From Glaesserella australis (GTDB taxonomy: Bacteria; Pseudomonadota; Gammaproteobacteria; Enterobacterales; Pasteurellaceae), in contig NZ_PTPX01000002.1 of the NCBI RefSeq assembly GCF_003260095.1, positions 1-64,000 of the forward strand: a DNA stretch of 64,000 nucleotides, in the 5' to 3' direction. Numbering within the stretch: the stretch's first letter is position 1; each line of letters starts with the position of its first letter. A model generated the notes under the pieces. It did no database searches and was not told the origin of the DNA. It saw nothing but the letters and a program-made list of their open reading frames with translations. This document shows positions 56,462 through 64,000 of the stretch, one piece after another. A program made the translations under genes and the position numbers.

Positions 56462-57732
56462 CTCAATTTAATCATATTTCTGTCATCGGATTAGGCTATG
56501 TGGGATTGCCTACGGCGGTTGCGTTTGCTCAATCTGGCATAAAAGTCAGTGGCGTTGATATAAACTCACATATTATTAATATGGTTAATCGAGGTCAAAT
56601 TCATTTTGTTGAGCCAGAATTAGAGATTGCCTTAAAAACGTGTATAAAGCAAAACACATTTTTTGCACGTACAACGCCAGAAGCAAGTGATGCTTTTTTG
56701 ATTGCAGTTCCTACGCCTGTAGATCATAAAACACATGAAGTTGATTTAAGTTATATTCAATCTGCTATTCAGTCTCTTGCCCCTGTATTGCAGAAAGGGA
56801 ATATTATTATTTTAGAGTCGACTGTCCCTGTAGGAACGACAGCACTTTTAGCTGATTGGTTAGCGACATCTCGCCCCGATTTGACTTTTCCACAGCAGTT
56901 AGGGGAGTATTCAGATATTCGTATTGCTTATTGTCCTGAAAGGGTGTTGCCAGGGAAAATCATGCATGAATTAATGGAAAATGATCGCATTATTGGTGGT
57001 ATGACTCAAGCCTGTTCAGAACAAGCGGTCAGATTATATCAATATTTTGTTAAAGGTAAGTGTTTGATAACAAATAGTCGTACAGCGGAAATGTGTAAAT
57101 TGACCGAAAATGCTTTCCGTGATGTTAATATTGCTTTTGCAAATGAGATATCAATGATTTGTGATAAATTAAATATCAATGTTTGGGAATTGATTTCCTT
57201 AGCAAACCATCACCCAAGAGTAAATATTTTACAGCCAGGCTGTGGTGTTGGTGGGCATTGTATTGCCGTTGATCCTTGGTTTATTGTAAATAAATCTCCA
57301 GAATTGGCTAAATTAATTAAAACAGCCAGAGACGTTAATGATAGTAAACCTAATTGGGTGATTGATAAAGTCAATGAAGCGGTAGTTACTATTTTAAAAG
57401 GGCAGCCGACAAAGTCTATCCATGATTTAAGAATTGCTTGTTTAGGCTTGACATTTAAAGCAAATATTGATGATTTAAGAGAAAGTCCCGCGTTATATAT
57501 TACAGAAAAATTAGCTCACGATTATCCTAATCAGGTTTTGGTGGTAGAACCACATATTCAAGTATTACCGAATAATTTGCTCAGTCAGGGAGTTATTCTG
57601 ACCGATCTTAAATGTGCAATAGAACAAGTGGATATTCTTGTGATATTAGTTGATCACGATCTTTTTAAAAGCTTGAATTATAACGAGATAAATGAGACAG
57701 TTTTAATAGATACAAAGGGGATCTTTCATTAG
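56458..57732 (+). CDS. wecC: UDP-N-acetyl-D-mannosamine dehydrogenase WecC
   Basis: This 424-residue UDP-sugar dehydrogenase of the UDP-Glc/GDP-Man DH family oxidises UDP-ManNAc to UDP-ManNAcA. NAD motif VIGLGYVGLPTAVAF (about 9-23), ESTVPVGTT near 121 and the catalytic cysteine in QPGCGVGGHCIAVDPW (about 260) are intact. It overlaps wecB by 4 nt. ManNAcA is used in enterobacterial common antigen, capsules or LOS; no glycosyltransferases are nearby to say which. Confidence 0.94.
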   Translation: MTQFNHISVIGLGYVGLPTAVAFAQSGIKVSGVDINSHIINMVNRGQIHFVEPELEIALKTCIKQNTFFARTTPEASDAFLIAVPTPVDHKTHEVDLSYIQSAIQSLAPVLQKGNIIILESTVPVGTTALLADWLATSRPDLTFPQQLGEYSDIRIAYCPERVLPGKIMHELMENDRIIGGMTQACSEQAVRLYQYFVKGKCLITNSRTAEMCKLTENAFRDVNIAFANEISMICDKLNINVWELISLANHHPRVNILQPGCGVGGHCIAVDPWFIVNKSPELAKLIKTARDVNDSKPNWVIDKVNEAVVTILKGQPTKSIHDLRIACLGLTFKANIDDLRESPALYITEKLAHDYPNQVLVVEPHIQVLPNNLLSQGVILTDLKCAIEQVDILVILVDHDLFKSLNYNEINETVLIDTKGIFH

Positions 57733-57744
57733 GATAGGAATAAA

Positions 57745-57771
57745 AAAACCCACTGCATTCAGTGGGTTTTT
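57745..57771. terminator. Bidirectional terminator between wecC and rplY
   Basis: AAAACCCACTG-CATT-CAGTGGGTTTT followed by TG on the plus strand and T-run on the minus strand. Confidence 0.88.
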
Positions 57772-57776
57772 GTTCA

Positions 57777-58064
57777 TTAAACGCGTTTAAAGTCTAAGTG
57801 AACGAGTTTTGGTTTAGTTGGGTGGCGTTGAATCGCTTGTACTTTTACTTGCTCTTCTTTACCAGCAACAACGATAGTTAAAACTTCGTTGTAGAACGCA
57901 TCGTGTACTTGTGCGTTGTTTACTTTGTCGTGGTCTAAGATGATTGATACAGCTTCTGCTTTACCACCGTAGATGATTGCAGGCACTTGACCATTGTGAC
58001 GCAGGCGGCGGCTCGCACCCTTACCTTGCGCCGAACGAACTTCAGCTTCAAATTTGAATGACAT
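57777..58064 (-). CDS. rplY: 50S ribosomal protein L25 (bL25)
   Basis: This 95-aa 5S-rRNA-binding protein is the short form (no CTC domain), matching E. coli L25 (94 aa). It has [20 protein letters not shown] start, the [15 protein letters not shown] segment and a [19 protein letters not shown] end. It is monocistronic with a structured leader (58065-58163) and near-consensus promoter. L25 of E. coli is autoregulated at translation; here the leader is probably equivalent. Confidence 0.96.
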   Translation of the reverse strand: MSFKFEAEVRSAQGKGASRRLRHNGQVPAIIYGGKAEAVSIILDHDKVNNAQVHDAFYNEVLTIVVAGKEEQVKVQAIQRHPTKPKLVHLDFKRV

Positions 58065-58163
58065 AATTAAATTCTCATAAATAAAAAGGGAACCTCAGGT
58101 TCCATTAAGATAAAAATAGCAGGCGACCCAGCTATTTCCCTAAAATTTTACGGCAAAAAGCCG
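58065..58163 (-). promoter_or_regulatory. rplY: Structured rplY leader RNA
   Basis: On the minus strand, downstream of the promoter, three hairpins occur in order: CGGC-T5-GCCG (58163-58151), AAATAGC-10 nt-GCTATTT (58137-58114) and GGAACC-TGA-GGTTCC (58103-58089). The last is 24 nt before the start codon. A 100-nt leader for a 95-aa ribosomal protein suggests autogenous control by L25. Confidence 0.55.
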
Positions 58164-58170
58164 AGCGCAC

Positions 58171-58198
58171 ATTCTACTAGAATCTCAGTATAAATCAA
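58171..58198 (-). promoter_or_regulatory. rplY: rplY promoter
   Basis: Minus strand: TTGATT (58198-58193) and TAGAAT (58176-58171), spacing 16 bp. The start site should be about 58163. Confidence 0.6.
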
Positions 58199-58349
58199 TC
58201 GACTTTTTTCTTATCTTCGATGTACATTAGTATAATTTAGTAAGTCAGCGTAATTTTTCGTAATGAAGTAAGCAAAACGAGCAATTTATTGTAGAATATG
58301 GCGGTTTTATATACTTTATATTTTGTCTTATTTACTAGGAGTAAAACGA

Positions 58350-60863
58350 ATGGCAAATACACAGCCAACCACACATCTAAGTCCAGAAAATATCCAAAAT
58401 GTCAAAAATGCCATTTTGCATAAACTTGTTTTTGCTTTAGGCGTAGAACCTCGTGAAGCGAGCAAACGGAATTGGTTAAACGCATCACTTCGTGTTGTAC
58501 GTGATCTTTCTACGGAATCTTGGTTACAAACTCGTCGTAGCCAAGCGGCAAATACCAGTCGCCGTGTTTATTATCTTTCAATGGAATTTTTAATGGGAAG
58601 AACCTTTAGTAATGCAATGATTGCTGAAGGTGTTTACGATTTAATCCGTGCAGCATTGGATGAGCTAGGCCAAGACATCGAAGAAATCATCAATGAAGAA
58701 GGCGATCCAGGTTTAGGTAACGGTGGTTTAGGTCGTTTAGCTGCCTGTTATATGGATAGTTTAGCAGCGATGAAAATTCCTGCGATTGGCTATGGTATTC
58801 GTTATGAATACGGTATGTTCCGCCAAGAGATCAAAAATGGCGAACAAGTGGAAAATCCTGATTACTGGTTAGAAAAGGAATTTGCATGGCCTTATTTGCG
58901 TTCAAGTAAAAAATTCCCTGTGCGTTTTGGTGGCAGAACTTGGCAAGAGGGCAAAAAAACCGTATGGCAACCAGATGAAGAAATTATCGCTCAAGCCCAC
59001 GACCAACTTGTTCCAGGCTTTGAAACCACTGCAACCAACAGCTTACGCTTATGGTCTGCTCACGCTGGTGAAAAATTATTCGGCTTAGCAGACTTCAACC
59101 GTGGCGACTATTTCGCTGCAATGAGCCAACAAAACAGCTCTGAAAACGTGTCTCGTGTGCTTTACCCTGATGATTCAACCTACAACGGTCGTGAATTGCG
59201 TTTACGTCAAGAGTATTTCCTTTGCTCTGCGTCTGTGCAAGACATCGTGCGTCGTCACGAAGTGGAATCAGGTTCTTGCTTGAACTTGGCTGAAAAAGTG
59301 GCAATCCATTTAAATGATACCCACCCAACCCTTGCAATTCCAGAGTTAATGCGTATTTTAATTGATGAAAAAGGTTACAGCTGGGAACAAGCGTGGAACA
59401 CTACTCGCAAAGTATTCTTCTACACTAACCACACTTTAATGAGTGAAGCGTTAGAAACCTGGCCAGTGGAAATGGTAGCACGTATTTTACCACGCCACTT
59501 ACAGATCATTTTTGAGATCAACGATTGGTTCTTACAAGAAGTACGTGAAAAATTCCCAGGTGATGAAGCGTTAGTTCGTCGAGTATCTATTATTGATGAA
59601 CATGGCGATCGCCGTGTCAGAATGGCTTGGTTAGCGGTTATTGCATCAGGCAAAGTCAATGGTGTAGCGAAAATTCACTCTGACTTAATGGTTGAATCTA
59701 TTTTTGCCGACTTTGCGAAAATCTACCCAAATCGTTTCACGAACGTCACAAACGGTGTAACACCTCGTCGTTGGATCCATATCGCAAACCCAGGTTTAGC
59801 GTCTATTTTAGATAAACATATTGGCAAAAACTGGCGTACCGATTTAACCGAATTAGATAAATTCAACGCATTTGTTGATGATGCTGACGTACAAGCGGAA
59901 GTGGCTGCGGTGAAAGTAGAAAACAAACGCAAACTCGCCGCTTACGTTGAACAAACGCAAGGGATCAAACTCAACCCTGAAGCGATTTTTGACGTACAAA
60001 TTAAACGTATCCACAAATACAAACGCCAACAGTTGAATGTGTTGCATATCATTGCACACTACAACCGCATTTTAAGAAACCCAACGGCAGATTGGCAGCC
60101 TCGCGTCTTTATCTTCGCAGGTAAAGCGGCAAGTGCTTATTATGCAGCGAAAAAAGTGATCCGTTTAATCAACGATGTGGCGAACGTAATCAACAACGAC
60201 AGCCGTATTCGTGATTTAATCAAAGTGGTCTTTATCCCGAACTACAGCGTCAGCCTTGCACAGTTAATCATTCCAGCAGCAGACGTATCGGAGCAAATTT
60301 CTCTTGCAGGTACAGAAGCGTCAGGGACATCGAATATGAAATTCGCCCTAAACGGCGCATTGACGATTGGTACGTTAGACGGTGCAAACGTAGAAATTTT
60401 AGACCGTGTTGGCAACGACAACATCTTTATTTTTGGTAACACCGTAGAGCAAGTAGAAGAATTACGTCGTAATGGCTACTCACCATATCACTACTACGAA
60501 AAAGACGGCGAATTAAACGAAGCGATCTCACAAATCTTAAACGGCAAATTCTCGCCAGAAGATCCGTATCGCTATCAAGATTTAATTCTGTCATCAGGCG
60601 ACTACTACCAAGCTTGTGCCGATTTCCGTAGCTATGTTGATGCACAAGAGAAAGTGGCTGAATACTTCCGTAATAAGAAGGCGTGGACACGTTCGGCGAT
60701 CATCAACATTGCGAATATGGGCTACTTCTCTTCAGACCGCTCTGTGTTAGATTATGCGAGAGACATTTGGAAAATTGAACCAATGAACGAAACGCAATTG
60801 TCTTCACAACCGAAAGTAGCAGAGATGATGAGTGATACAAGTAAGTTGCTGATTATCAAGTAA
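58350..60863 (+). CDS. glgP: Glycogen/maltodextrin phosphorylase
   Basis: This 837-residue family GT35 phosphorylase releases glucose-1-phosphate from alpha-1,4-glucans. The PLP-binding lysine is in [11 protein letters not shown] (about residue 670), and the N-terminal [17 protein letters not shown] stretch lies near 135. The sequence could be GlgP or MalP; I choose glgP because Pasteurellaceae carry glgP, but the rest of the glg operon is not here. The ATG at 58350 follows AGGAGTAAAACG; an upstream in-frame codon (58323) lacks a ribosome binding site. Confidence 0.88.
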   Translation: MANTQPTTHLSPENIQNVKNAILHKLVFALGVEPREASKRNWLNASLRVVRDLSTESWLQTRRSQAANTSRRVYYLSMEFLMGRTFSNAMIAEGVYDLIRAALDELGQDIEEIINEEGDPGLGNGGLGRLAACYMDSLAAMKIPAIGYGIRYEYGMFRQEIKNGEQVENPDYWLEKEFAWPYLRSSKKFPVRFGGRTWQEGKKTVWQPDEEIIAQAHDQLVPGFETTATNSLRLWSAHAGEKLFGLADFNRGDYFAAMSQQNSSENVSRVLYPDDSTYNGRELRLRQEYFLCSASVQDIVRRHEVESGSCLNLAEKVAIHLNDTHPTLAIPELMRILIDEKGYSWEQAWNTTRKVFFYTNHTLMSEALETWPVEMVARILPRHLQIIFEINDWFLQEVREKFPGDEALVRRVSIIDEHGDRRVRMAWLAVIASGKVNGVAKIHSDLMVESIFADFAKIYPNRFTNVTNGVTPRRWIHIANPGLASILDKHIGKNWRTDLTELDKFNAFVDDADVQAEVAAVKVENKRKLAAYVEQTQGIKLNPEAIFDVQIKRIHKYKRQQLNVLHIIAHYNRILRNPTADWQPRVFIFAGKAASAYYAAKKVIRLINDVANVINNDSRIRDLIKVVFIPNYSVSLAQLIIPAADVSEQISLAGTEASGTSNMKFALNGALTIGTLDGANVEILDRVGNDNIFIFGNTVEQVEELRRNGYSPYHYYEKDGELNEAISQILNGKFSPEDPYRYQDLILSSGDYYQACADFRSYVDAQEKVAEYFRNKKAWTRSAIINIANMGYFSSDRSVLDYARDIWKIEPMNETQLSSQPKVAEMMSDTSKLLIIK

Positions 60864-60882
60864 TGGTAACGCTACAAGCGGT

Positions 60883-60932
60883 ATGTTTTGCTGAGAATTT
60901 TGCAAATTTTAGACGGAATCTAACCGCTTGTT
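60883..60932. repeat. Uptake-signal inverted pair after glgP
   Basis: ACAAGCGGT (60883-60891) and ACCGCTTGT (60923-60931) face each other across about 31 nt. They lie directly before the 60941 terminator. Confidence 0.7.
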
Positions 60933-60940
60933 AGCTATAA

Positions 60941-60966
60941 AAAATGGACGCTTATGCGTCCATTTT
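60941..60966. terminator. Bidirectional terminator between glgP and slt
   Basis: AAAATGGACGC-TTAT-GCGTCCATTTT, perfect, 11-bp stem. It is adjacent to the slt stop codon. Confidence 0.88.
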
Positions 60967-60970
60967 CGTT

Positions 60971-63064
60971 TTAATATTTCCGTGTTAACTCTTCCTTGGT
61001 AAACATCATCAACGTTGGGTGACCTTGAAGGAACTGGTTATAGTAATCATAGGCTAACACATTTTGTACATAACCACGGGTTTCTAGGAAAGGAATAGAT
61101 GCAATAAATTCGTCCATTGCAAGTGTGCCATTCGCTCTTTCTAACCAACGTGTCACACGATGTGGCCCTGCATTATAAGCCGCTGCAATTAAAATACGAT
61201 TATTTGGATATTTTTCATTGAGTTCGGCAAGGTGTGCTGTGCCTAGCATAATATTCTTAAAGGGATCAAGGAGATCTCTTTCTGCGCTATAAACTAACTG
61301 ACTATTTTTTGCTGTTTGGCTGGCGGTTGATGGTAACATTTGCATTAATCCCAACGCATTTGCATGTGAGCGAGCTTGGAAATTCCAAGCGCTTTCTTGG
61401 CGAGCGATTGCCATCGCAAAGGTTTTTGTCACTGACTTACTTTGTAGATTGAGATCAAACCAATCAGAGTAGGCATTTGGTAAACGAAGTGACAAATAGT
61501 CCCACGCTTTTGCTTGAATGGTTCCTTCAACGGCTAAGTCGTACCAATCTTGCTGTAGCGCAAATTCACTGAATGCAATTTTTTCTTCAAAACTGACCGC
61601 TTGTAAAAGATCTACCCAAGCTAATTTAGCCTGGCTAAAACGTTTTAAGTGTCTTAGTTCAGTGATGCGATCAAGTTCAGGTTTAAATTTTGCAAGTTGC
61701 TCATCGCTTAATGGCGTGACTTGAGGTAACGTTGGTTGGTAGGGCTTGCCTAATTGCTGAGCGGCAAGCATTGGGTAAAATCCCCGCTCTTTTGCAAGCT
61801 CAGTCAGTAAATTTTGTTGCAGAGCAGGGTAGGCTTTCGCCAGCCAGTAGCGCCATTCCACTTTGGATTTTCCTTCATCGCTTAAAATTTCTAACCACTC
61901 TTTGAGATCACTTTTTTGCCAAATTGCCATGCGTAAACGGCGTTCGGTTAAATGATCTGCTTTTAACGTTTTTAGTTGCTCATCTCGCCAAAGTTGAAAA
62001 ATCGGATCGCTATTATCAAAAATTTGGTTAATAAAACTGATTTTCCAAGAGCGTAATTCGTCTGCGGTAAGTTGCCATTTTTCAGCCCAAGCTTGATAAG
62101 GTGAAAAATCGGGTTTATCGGTCTGTTCCGAAAGCGTTTTGACAAATTTTGGAAACGCATTTATGACGATTTGTTTGTTTTGTTCTGCAAGCGGTTGGTT
62201 TTCAACAAAATTTTGCAATTGGTTTGGGGAATTAACCAGTTGTTGTAAAGCGGTTAGCCATTGAGCTAATTCACTCTCTTTTGTATTCAATGCTAAATCA
62301 GCAATGCCATTTTTACTATTTTGGGTAAAGAGATTAAGGGCTTTCTGTTTGATTTTTTCGGCAGTTTTCAAACCTTGATCTCGCCAATAACTTTCAATGC
62401 TTGCACAACTTGATGGTAGCGTTTCATTGGTGAGCCATAGTGTCTCAAATTGAGCAAGCAGTTGATTCATCTCTGTAGATGAATGCATTGGCTGATTTCC
62501 TGCTTGTTCTGCTTCTGGATTTGGTTGGAGTTTTTCTGCCACTAATTGATATTGCGCACCAAGCACTTGGCATTGGCTATCAATGCCTTCAGCCATAACT
62601 TGTTTACTGTAATCAAGCAAGGCTGCAAATTGTTGCTGCTGATAGAGCATCTCTATTGGGCGTTGATTTAGCTTGTTTCTTTTGGCAGTGTTGGGATACT
62701 GATTTGAAAATTGAATAATATCTTCGGTTGTCGCTTGATTGGCTTTCATCTTCGCTTTCAGCAATGCCCAAGCGATCTCTTCTTGAAGGGGATAGCCGTT
62801 TAATGTGGATTGTAATTGATTGATGATCTGCAAGAGCGGCACAGAGAGTTCCCCTGTTCGTTCTGCCGCTTGGAGCAACGATTCTAGCTGAAGAAAATTC
62901 TCCCGTTGTTGCTGACGTTTTTTTTCATCAAGCTGAATTTGTTGCGTCCAGGATTGTTTAAGTTGCTGTACTTCCGCATCACTCCATACTTTAGTTGTAG
63001 GCGTTTGATTTGCCCATACATAAGTTGTTGTGATACATAATGCTAACAGTGTTTTTTTCCACAT
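60971..63064 (-). CDS. slt: Soluble lytic murein transglycosylase Slt
   Basis: This 697-aa periplasmic exolytic transglycosylase cleaves the MurNAc-GlcNAc bond with formation of 1,6-anhydro-MurNAc. A signal peptide (about 1-18) is followed by a long helical U and L superhelix domain (about 30-510). A C-terminal SLT catalytic domain has Glu in AIARQESAWNF (about 550) and ALGLMQMLPSTA. E. coli Slt70 is 645 aa; this one is longer in the helical part. It lies 93 bp after hpt on the same strand; the gap holds an uptake-signal hairpin. Confidence 0.92.
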   Translation of the reverse strand: MWKKTLLALCITTTYVWANQTPTTKVWSDAEVQQLKQSWTQQIQLDEKKRQQQRENFLQLESLLQAAERTGELSVPLLQIINQLQSTLNGYPLQEEIAWALLKAKMKANQATTEDIIQFSNQYPNTAKRNKLNQRPIEMLYQQQQFAALLDYSKQVMAEGIDSQCQVLGAQYQLVAEKLQPNPEAEQAGNQPMHSSTEMNQLLAQFETLWLTNETLPSSCASIESYWRDQGLKTAEKIKQKALNLFTQNSKNGIADLALNTKESELAQWLTALQQLVNSPNQLQNFVENQPLAEQNKQIVINAFPKFVKTLSEQTDKPDFSPYQAWAEKWQLTADELRSWKISFINQIFDNSDPIFQLWRDEQLKTLKADHLTERRLRMAIWQKSDLKEWLEILSDEGKSKVEWRYWLAKAYPALQQNLLTELAKERGFYPMLAAQQLGKPYQPTLPQVTPLSDEQLAKFKPELDRITELRHLKRFSQAKLAWVDLLQAVSFEEKIAFSEFALQQDWYDLAVEGTIQAKAWDYLSLRLPNAYSDWFDLNLQSKSVTKTFAMAIARQESAWNFQARSHANALGLMQMLPSTASQTAKNSQLVYSAERDLLDPFKNIMLGTAHLAELNEKYPNNRILIAAAYNAGPHRVTRWLERANGTLAMDEFIASIPFLETRGYVQNVLAYDYYNQFLQGHPTLMMFTKEELTRKY

Positions 63065-63103
63065 AATGATTATCCTATTTTATCCGTGCTACTTAGAATA
63101 CAA

Positions 63104-63136
63104 AAACCGCTTGAAGTTTCACACAACAAGCGGTTT
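63104..63136 (-). terminator. hpt terminator made of an uptake-signal pair
   Basis: AAACCGCTTG pairs with CAAGCGGTTT around 13 nt; on the minus strand it is followed by TTG. The arms are uptake-signal cores in opposite orientation. Confidence 0.7.
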
Positions 63137-63157
63137 GTTTTGATATATATTTTGCAA

Positions 63158-63697
63158 TTATTCTTCGATCACAACTTTAGCAATATAGTCTAAGTTACGG
63201 TAGCGTTGTGCATAGTCAATGCCATAGCCGACAACAAATTCATCTGGAATCGCAAAGCCAACCCATTCGACTGGCACATCAATTTCACGGCGAGATGGCT
63301 TGTCTAAGAGTGTGCAAATCGCCAAAGAAGACGGCGCTCTGAGATTAAGAATGTCACGGACTTTGCTTAAGGTAAAGCCAGTGTCAATAATATCTTCAAC
63401 GATTAACACATCTTTCCCTTGAATTTCGCTATCCAAATCTTTAAGGATTTTCACATCTCGGCTAGACTCTGTGCTTAATCCGTAACTTGAAGCGGTTAAA
63501 AAATCAATTTCAACAGGAAGATCAAGATGGCGAACGAGATCAGCCATAAACATAAAAGAACCACGTAGTAGCCCAACAACAACAAGACCTTGGCTATTAT
63601 TGTGCTGATAGTAGTGATTAATCTCTTTAGCAAGTTCTACGATACGTTGTTGAACTTCTTGGGTAGAAATGAGCGTTTCAATGTGATGCTTTTTCAT
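63158..63697 (-). CDS. hpt: Hypoxanthine phosphoribosyltransferase
   Basis: This 179-aa salvage enzyme converts hypoxanthine (and guanine) with PRPP to nucleotides. The PRPP-binding loop [19 protein letters not shown] (about 97-115), the [13 protein letters not shown] stretch near 42, and [19 protein letters not shown] near 132 match E. coli Hpt. The ATG at 63697 is used; an in-frame TTG at 63703 would add two residues. It is the last gene before the tRNA-Arg and tRNA-Pro pair. Confidence 0.94.
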   Translation of the reverse strand: MKKHHIETLISTQEVQQRIVELAKEINHYYQHNNSQGLVVVGLLRGSFMFMADLVRHLDLPVEIDFLTASSYGLSTESSRDVKILKDLDSEIQGKDVLIVEDIIDTGFTLSKVRDILNLRAPSSLAICTLLDKPSRREIDVPVEWVGFAIPDEFVVGYGIDYAQRYRNLDYIAKVVIEE

Positions 63698-63714
63698 AAA
63701 CAAGCCTAAATAAA

Positions 63715-63791
<77 letters not shown>

Positions 63792-63829
63792 AAATAAAAA
63801 GTTAACAGGGAAGTTTAATATGAAAGGAG

Positions 63830-63906
63830 TGGTCGGCGAGATAGGATTTGAACCTACGACCCACTGGTCCCAAACCAGTTGCGCTACCAAGCTGCGCTAC
63901 TCGCCG
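63830..63906 (-). tRNA. tRNA-Pro (TGG)
   Basis: This is a 77-nt cloverleaf on the minus strand. Acceptor stem CGGCGAG/CTCGCCG, discriminator A, encoded CCA (63830-63832), anticodon loop TTTGGGA reads TGG. It is 38 nt upstream of tRNA-Arg and likely shares its transcript. Confidence 0.95.
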
Positions 63907-64000
63907 CCGTAAATATGGTGAGCATTATAGGTGATTTCTTTGTCTCGTCAATAAGTTTTTGATTCATCTAAATTAAATGCATGTTCTTTAAACATTATGC

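Overview
The window looks like a chromosomal segment of a member of the Pasteurellaceae of the Actinobacillus pleuropneumoniae / Mannheimia type. The proteins are close in sequence and length to E. coli and Haemophilus influenzae proteins, the DNA is AT-rich, and intergenic and coding sequence is sprinkled with the 9-mer ACAAGCGGT, the core of the 'Apl-type' DNA uptake signal of this family. The species cannot be fixed from the sequence alone. There is no prophage, IS element, rRNA or CRISPR array. Most of the window is core genome with a few accessory inserts.

Layout. 1-3548: a strong bidirectional terminator, ycaO (-) and rng (+). 3549-4840: orphan potD behind a promoter with a G7 spacer. 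4937-9433: lptC-lptA-lptB-ptsN-rapZ-ubiI. 9586-15161: a lipoprotein gene, yihI, a DUF2489 gene, hemN and lptD. 15191-18994 (-): a thr operon reduced to thrL-thrA-thrB, with a classical Thr/Ile attenuator and no thrC. 19187-25683: sodA, then relA, a VbhA/Fic toxin-antitoxin pair and dxr on the minus strand, and divergent hemA. 25752-27382: prfB with its programmed +1 frameshift, and rnpB. 27621-30787: zevAB and an AGCS symporter. 31017-36571: a cobalamin/metal-chelate uptake locus (TonB receptor, binding protein, permease, ATPase) interrupted by a KilA-N gene. 36577-40341 (-): ycjX, ubiH, selD. 40477-46271: ratA-ratB, der, hldE, surA, rsmA. 46437-49332 (-): tRNA-Asn, moeB, moeA, a MarC-family gene. 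49413-55237: yheS, menC, pgeF and ridA (-), yejK, bamE. 55331-57732: wecB-wecC. 57777-63906: rplY with a structured leader (-), glgP (+), slt, hpt, tRNA-Arg and tRNA-Pro (-).

Functional themes. The cell envelope is strongly represented: LptA, LptB, LptC and LptD for LPS transport, HldE for heptose, SurA and BamE for outer-membrane protein assembly, Slt for peptidoglycan turnover, and WecBC for ManNAcA. Cofactor and quinone genes are scattered (ubiI, ubiH, hemN, hemA, dxr, menC, moeA, moeB, selD). Translation and RNA functions include rng, rnpB, prfB, ycaO, yihI with der, rsmA, rplY and three tRNAs.

The less ordinary material is: (i) five intergenic inverted pairs of REP-like palindromes with common ends but three different cores; (ii) a G7 tract inside the 16-bp spacer of the potD promoter; (iii) a VbhA/Fic module placed between relA and dxr with gaps of only about 25 nt; (iv) a phage-type KilA-N gene translationally overlapped with an ABC permease gene; (v) RNA-level controls (thrL attenuator, prfB frameshift, rplY leader); (vi) uptake-sequence inverted pairs that form terminators.
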